The translations under genes and the position numbers were made by a program. This document shows, in pieces, positions 6,490 to 7,355 of a stretch of 7,355 nt of DNA. Below the pieces are notes generated by a model that worked only from the letters and a program-made list of their open reading frames with translations, was not told the origin of the DNA and searched no databases. This DNA is from Proteobacteria bacterium UBA6492. Its GTDB lineage: Bacteria; Pseudomonadota; Gammaproteobacteria; UBA6429; Thiohalophilaceae. Position 1 is the first letter of the stretch. Each line of letters opens with the position of its first letter. The DNA lies in assembly GCA_002436485.1 (NCBI GenBank), contig DJMK01000179.1:1-7355 (forward strand), in the 5' to 3' direction.

Positions 6490-6505
6490 CCAGATAGCGG
6501 TAAAC

Positions 6506-6534
6506 TAGAAAATTCCTTCCAAAATGACAATACT
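6506..6534 (+). promoter_or_regulatory. weak promoter candidate for the right-edge gene
   Basis: TAGAAA (6506-6511) and AATACT (6529-6534) each match the sigma70 consensus at four of six bases, with ideal 17-base spacing. Transcription would be expected to start at about 6541, the A of the ATG. No Shine-Dalgarno sequence precedes that ATG, which fits a leaderless message. The boxes are weak, so this stays tentative. Confidence 0.3.
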
Positions 6535-6540
6535 CTGTGT

Positions 6541-7355
6541 ATGGCCTTGTTTCATTCTAATAAGTCGAACCATTCAACTGACAGCGTCACCATCAAGACG
6601 AAGGGTCTGAGTTCGCTTGGCAATTTTGCCGGTTTACCTTCCGCCTTTAAAAGTGCACCGCGCGGTGCTCTAAACAAGGACGATATCGTCAATAAAATTG
6701 ACGGGCTCAAACGCTGGTCAGTCCGACAGTTGCAGGAAGCCGCCAATATTATTGCGCAACTAAACCGCTATAACATCAAGCCGGAAAAACGGGTCGAGAT
6801 TGTACGCGCCATCCTTGGGCTGGTTTATCCGGCGATGGCGAGGCATTACCAGGTATATCATTCACAGGTAATGAGCCTGCCAGAAGGCAATGAGCAGCGG
6901 GAGATATTACTGGCGGCCATTGAAATCGCCGAGCAGTCCGGCATGGCCTACAAGCACCTGTTCAAGGAAATTTACTCGGCCAAGTCGTCGGGTTACAAAC
7001 GTCAGCGCGAAAAAATCATCGAGACCGGTATTCGGATTCTGGAACTTGTTCGGCTGGAACAACGACTGCGCGCGTTGCGGCACCAGAAACTGCCTCCCAG
7101 CCAGTGGCAGGATCTGAATCGCACATTTTTCTCACTGTATATTCATGATGACGCTGATGCATACATCAAGTTGTTGGGTTCCATTGGTACCTGGGTCAAG
7201 CAAAACAAGAAAGAGAAAGAGCAGAAACACCAGGCGCCATCAGCGAGCGCCAAAAAACTTTTTCTCTCAATACAGTTGTTTGGCCTGTTGGATGCGCCAA
7301 GCTGGTCGACGCGCCTGTTCCATATCCCAGATGCCTATCTTGAAATTATCGATAA
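6541..7355 (+). CDS. uncharacterised helical cytoplasmic protein, possibly PilZ-like c-di-GMP receptor family (3' end outside window)
   Basis: The frame is open from ATG 6541 to the right edge: 271 codons, no stop. No signal peptide or membrane segment is seen. After a Ser/Asn-rich start of about 40 residues, the protein is mostly amphipathic helix: VRQLQEAANIIAQLNRYNIKP (LNR at 74-76), RVEIVRAILGLVYPAMARHYQ, AAIEIAEQSGMAYKHLFKEIYS (Tyr137-Lys138), then LPPSQWQDLNRTFF around Trp189 and a Lys-rich linker at about 220-239. The order of an LNR segment, a helical repeat, a YK helix and a proline-then-Trp helix recalls gammaproteobacterial proteins annotated as atypical PilZ/cyclic-di-GMP receptor proteins. 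This is pattern memory only, and the ligand-binding domain would lie beyond the window. No Shine-Dalgarno sequence precedes the ATG, but the frame stays open upstream with no better start. It would be compatible with pilus or surface-sensing control, but that link is speculative. Confidence 0.75.
   Translation, partial: MALFHSNKSNHSTDSVTIKTKGLSSLGNFAGLPSAFKSAPRGALNKDDIVNKIDGLKRWSVRQLQEAANIIAQLNRYNIKPEKRVEIVRAILGLVYPAMARHYQVYHSQVMSLPEGNEQREILLAAIEIAEQSGMAYKHLFKEIYSAKSSGYKRQREKIIETGIRILELVRLEQRLRALRHQKLPPSQWQDLNRTFFSLYIHDDADAYIKLLGSIGTWVKQNKKEKEQKHQAPSASAKKLFLSIQLFGLLDAPSWSTRLFHIPDAYLEIID

Overview
The window reads as chromosomal DNA from a gammaproteobacterium of moderate GC. The evidence is a type IVa pilus minor-pilin cluster next to a glycine oxidase gene (thiO), an arrangement known from Pseudomonas aeruginosa, and protein sequences of ordinary gammaproteobacterial type. 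Genus cannot be assigned. No insertion sequence, phage gene, CRISPR array or plasmid function was seen.

Left part (1-4582, minus strand): one tightly packed operon read right to left, fimT/fimU-type pseudopilin, pilV, pilW, pilX, then pilY1, which runs off the left edge. The first three genes are joined by 4-base ATGA stop/start overlaps. The four minor pilins have prepilin-peptidase leaders ending in Gly and a hydrophobic N-terminal helix. PilY1 is secreted and carries a von Willebrand factor A (VWA) domain with all metal-site residues plus an EF-hand-like loop. In characterised bacteria these proteins form the priming and tip complex of the type IV pilus, used in twitching, adhesion, surface sensing and DNA uptake.

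Middle part (4583-6291, plus strand): a 136-base divergent intergenic region, then thiO (glycine oxidase, thiazole branch of thiamine synthesis), then a small Fur-superfamily regulator. The regulator has no cysteines, so it lacks the usual structural zinc site, but keeps all five residues of the regulatory metal site. A good sigma70-type promoter sits just before it, and a palindrome over its -35 box resembles the ICE box of the Irr subgroup. The promoter is so close to the ATG that the mRNA may be leaderless.

Right part (6292-7355, plus strand): a complete tRNA-Thr(CGT) with encoded CCA, a 130-base spacer with an AT-rich inverted repeat and a weak promoter candidate, then the start of a largely helical cytoplasmic protein that continues past the edge. 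It resembles, from memory, the N-terminal part of gammaproteobacterial proteins annotated as PilZ-like c-di-GMP receptors, but this is not certain.

No wholly new system is evident. The points most worth following are the cysteine-free Fur-family regulator with its ICE-like operator, GTCTA repeats in front of both thiO and the regulator, two possible leaderless genes, and repeated acidic calcium-loop-like motifs in the pilus tip proteins.
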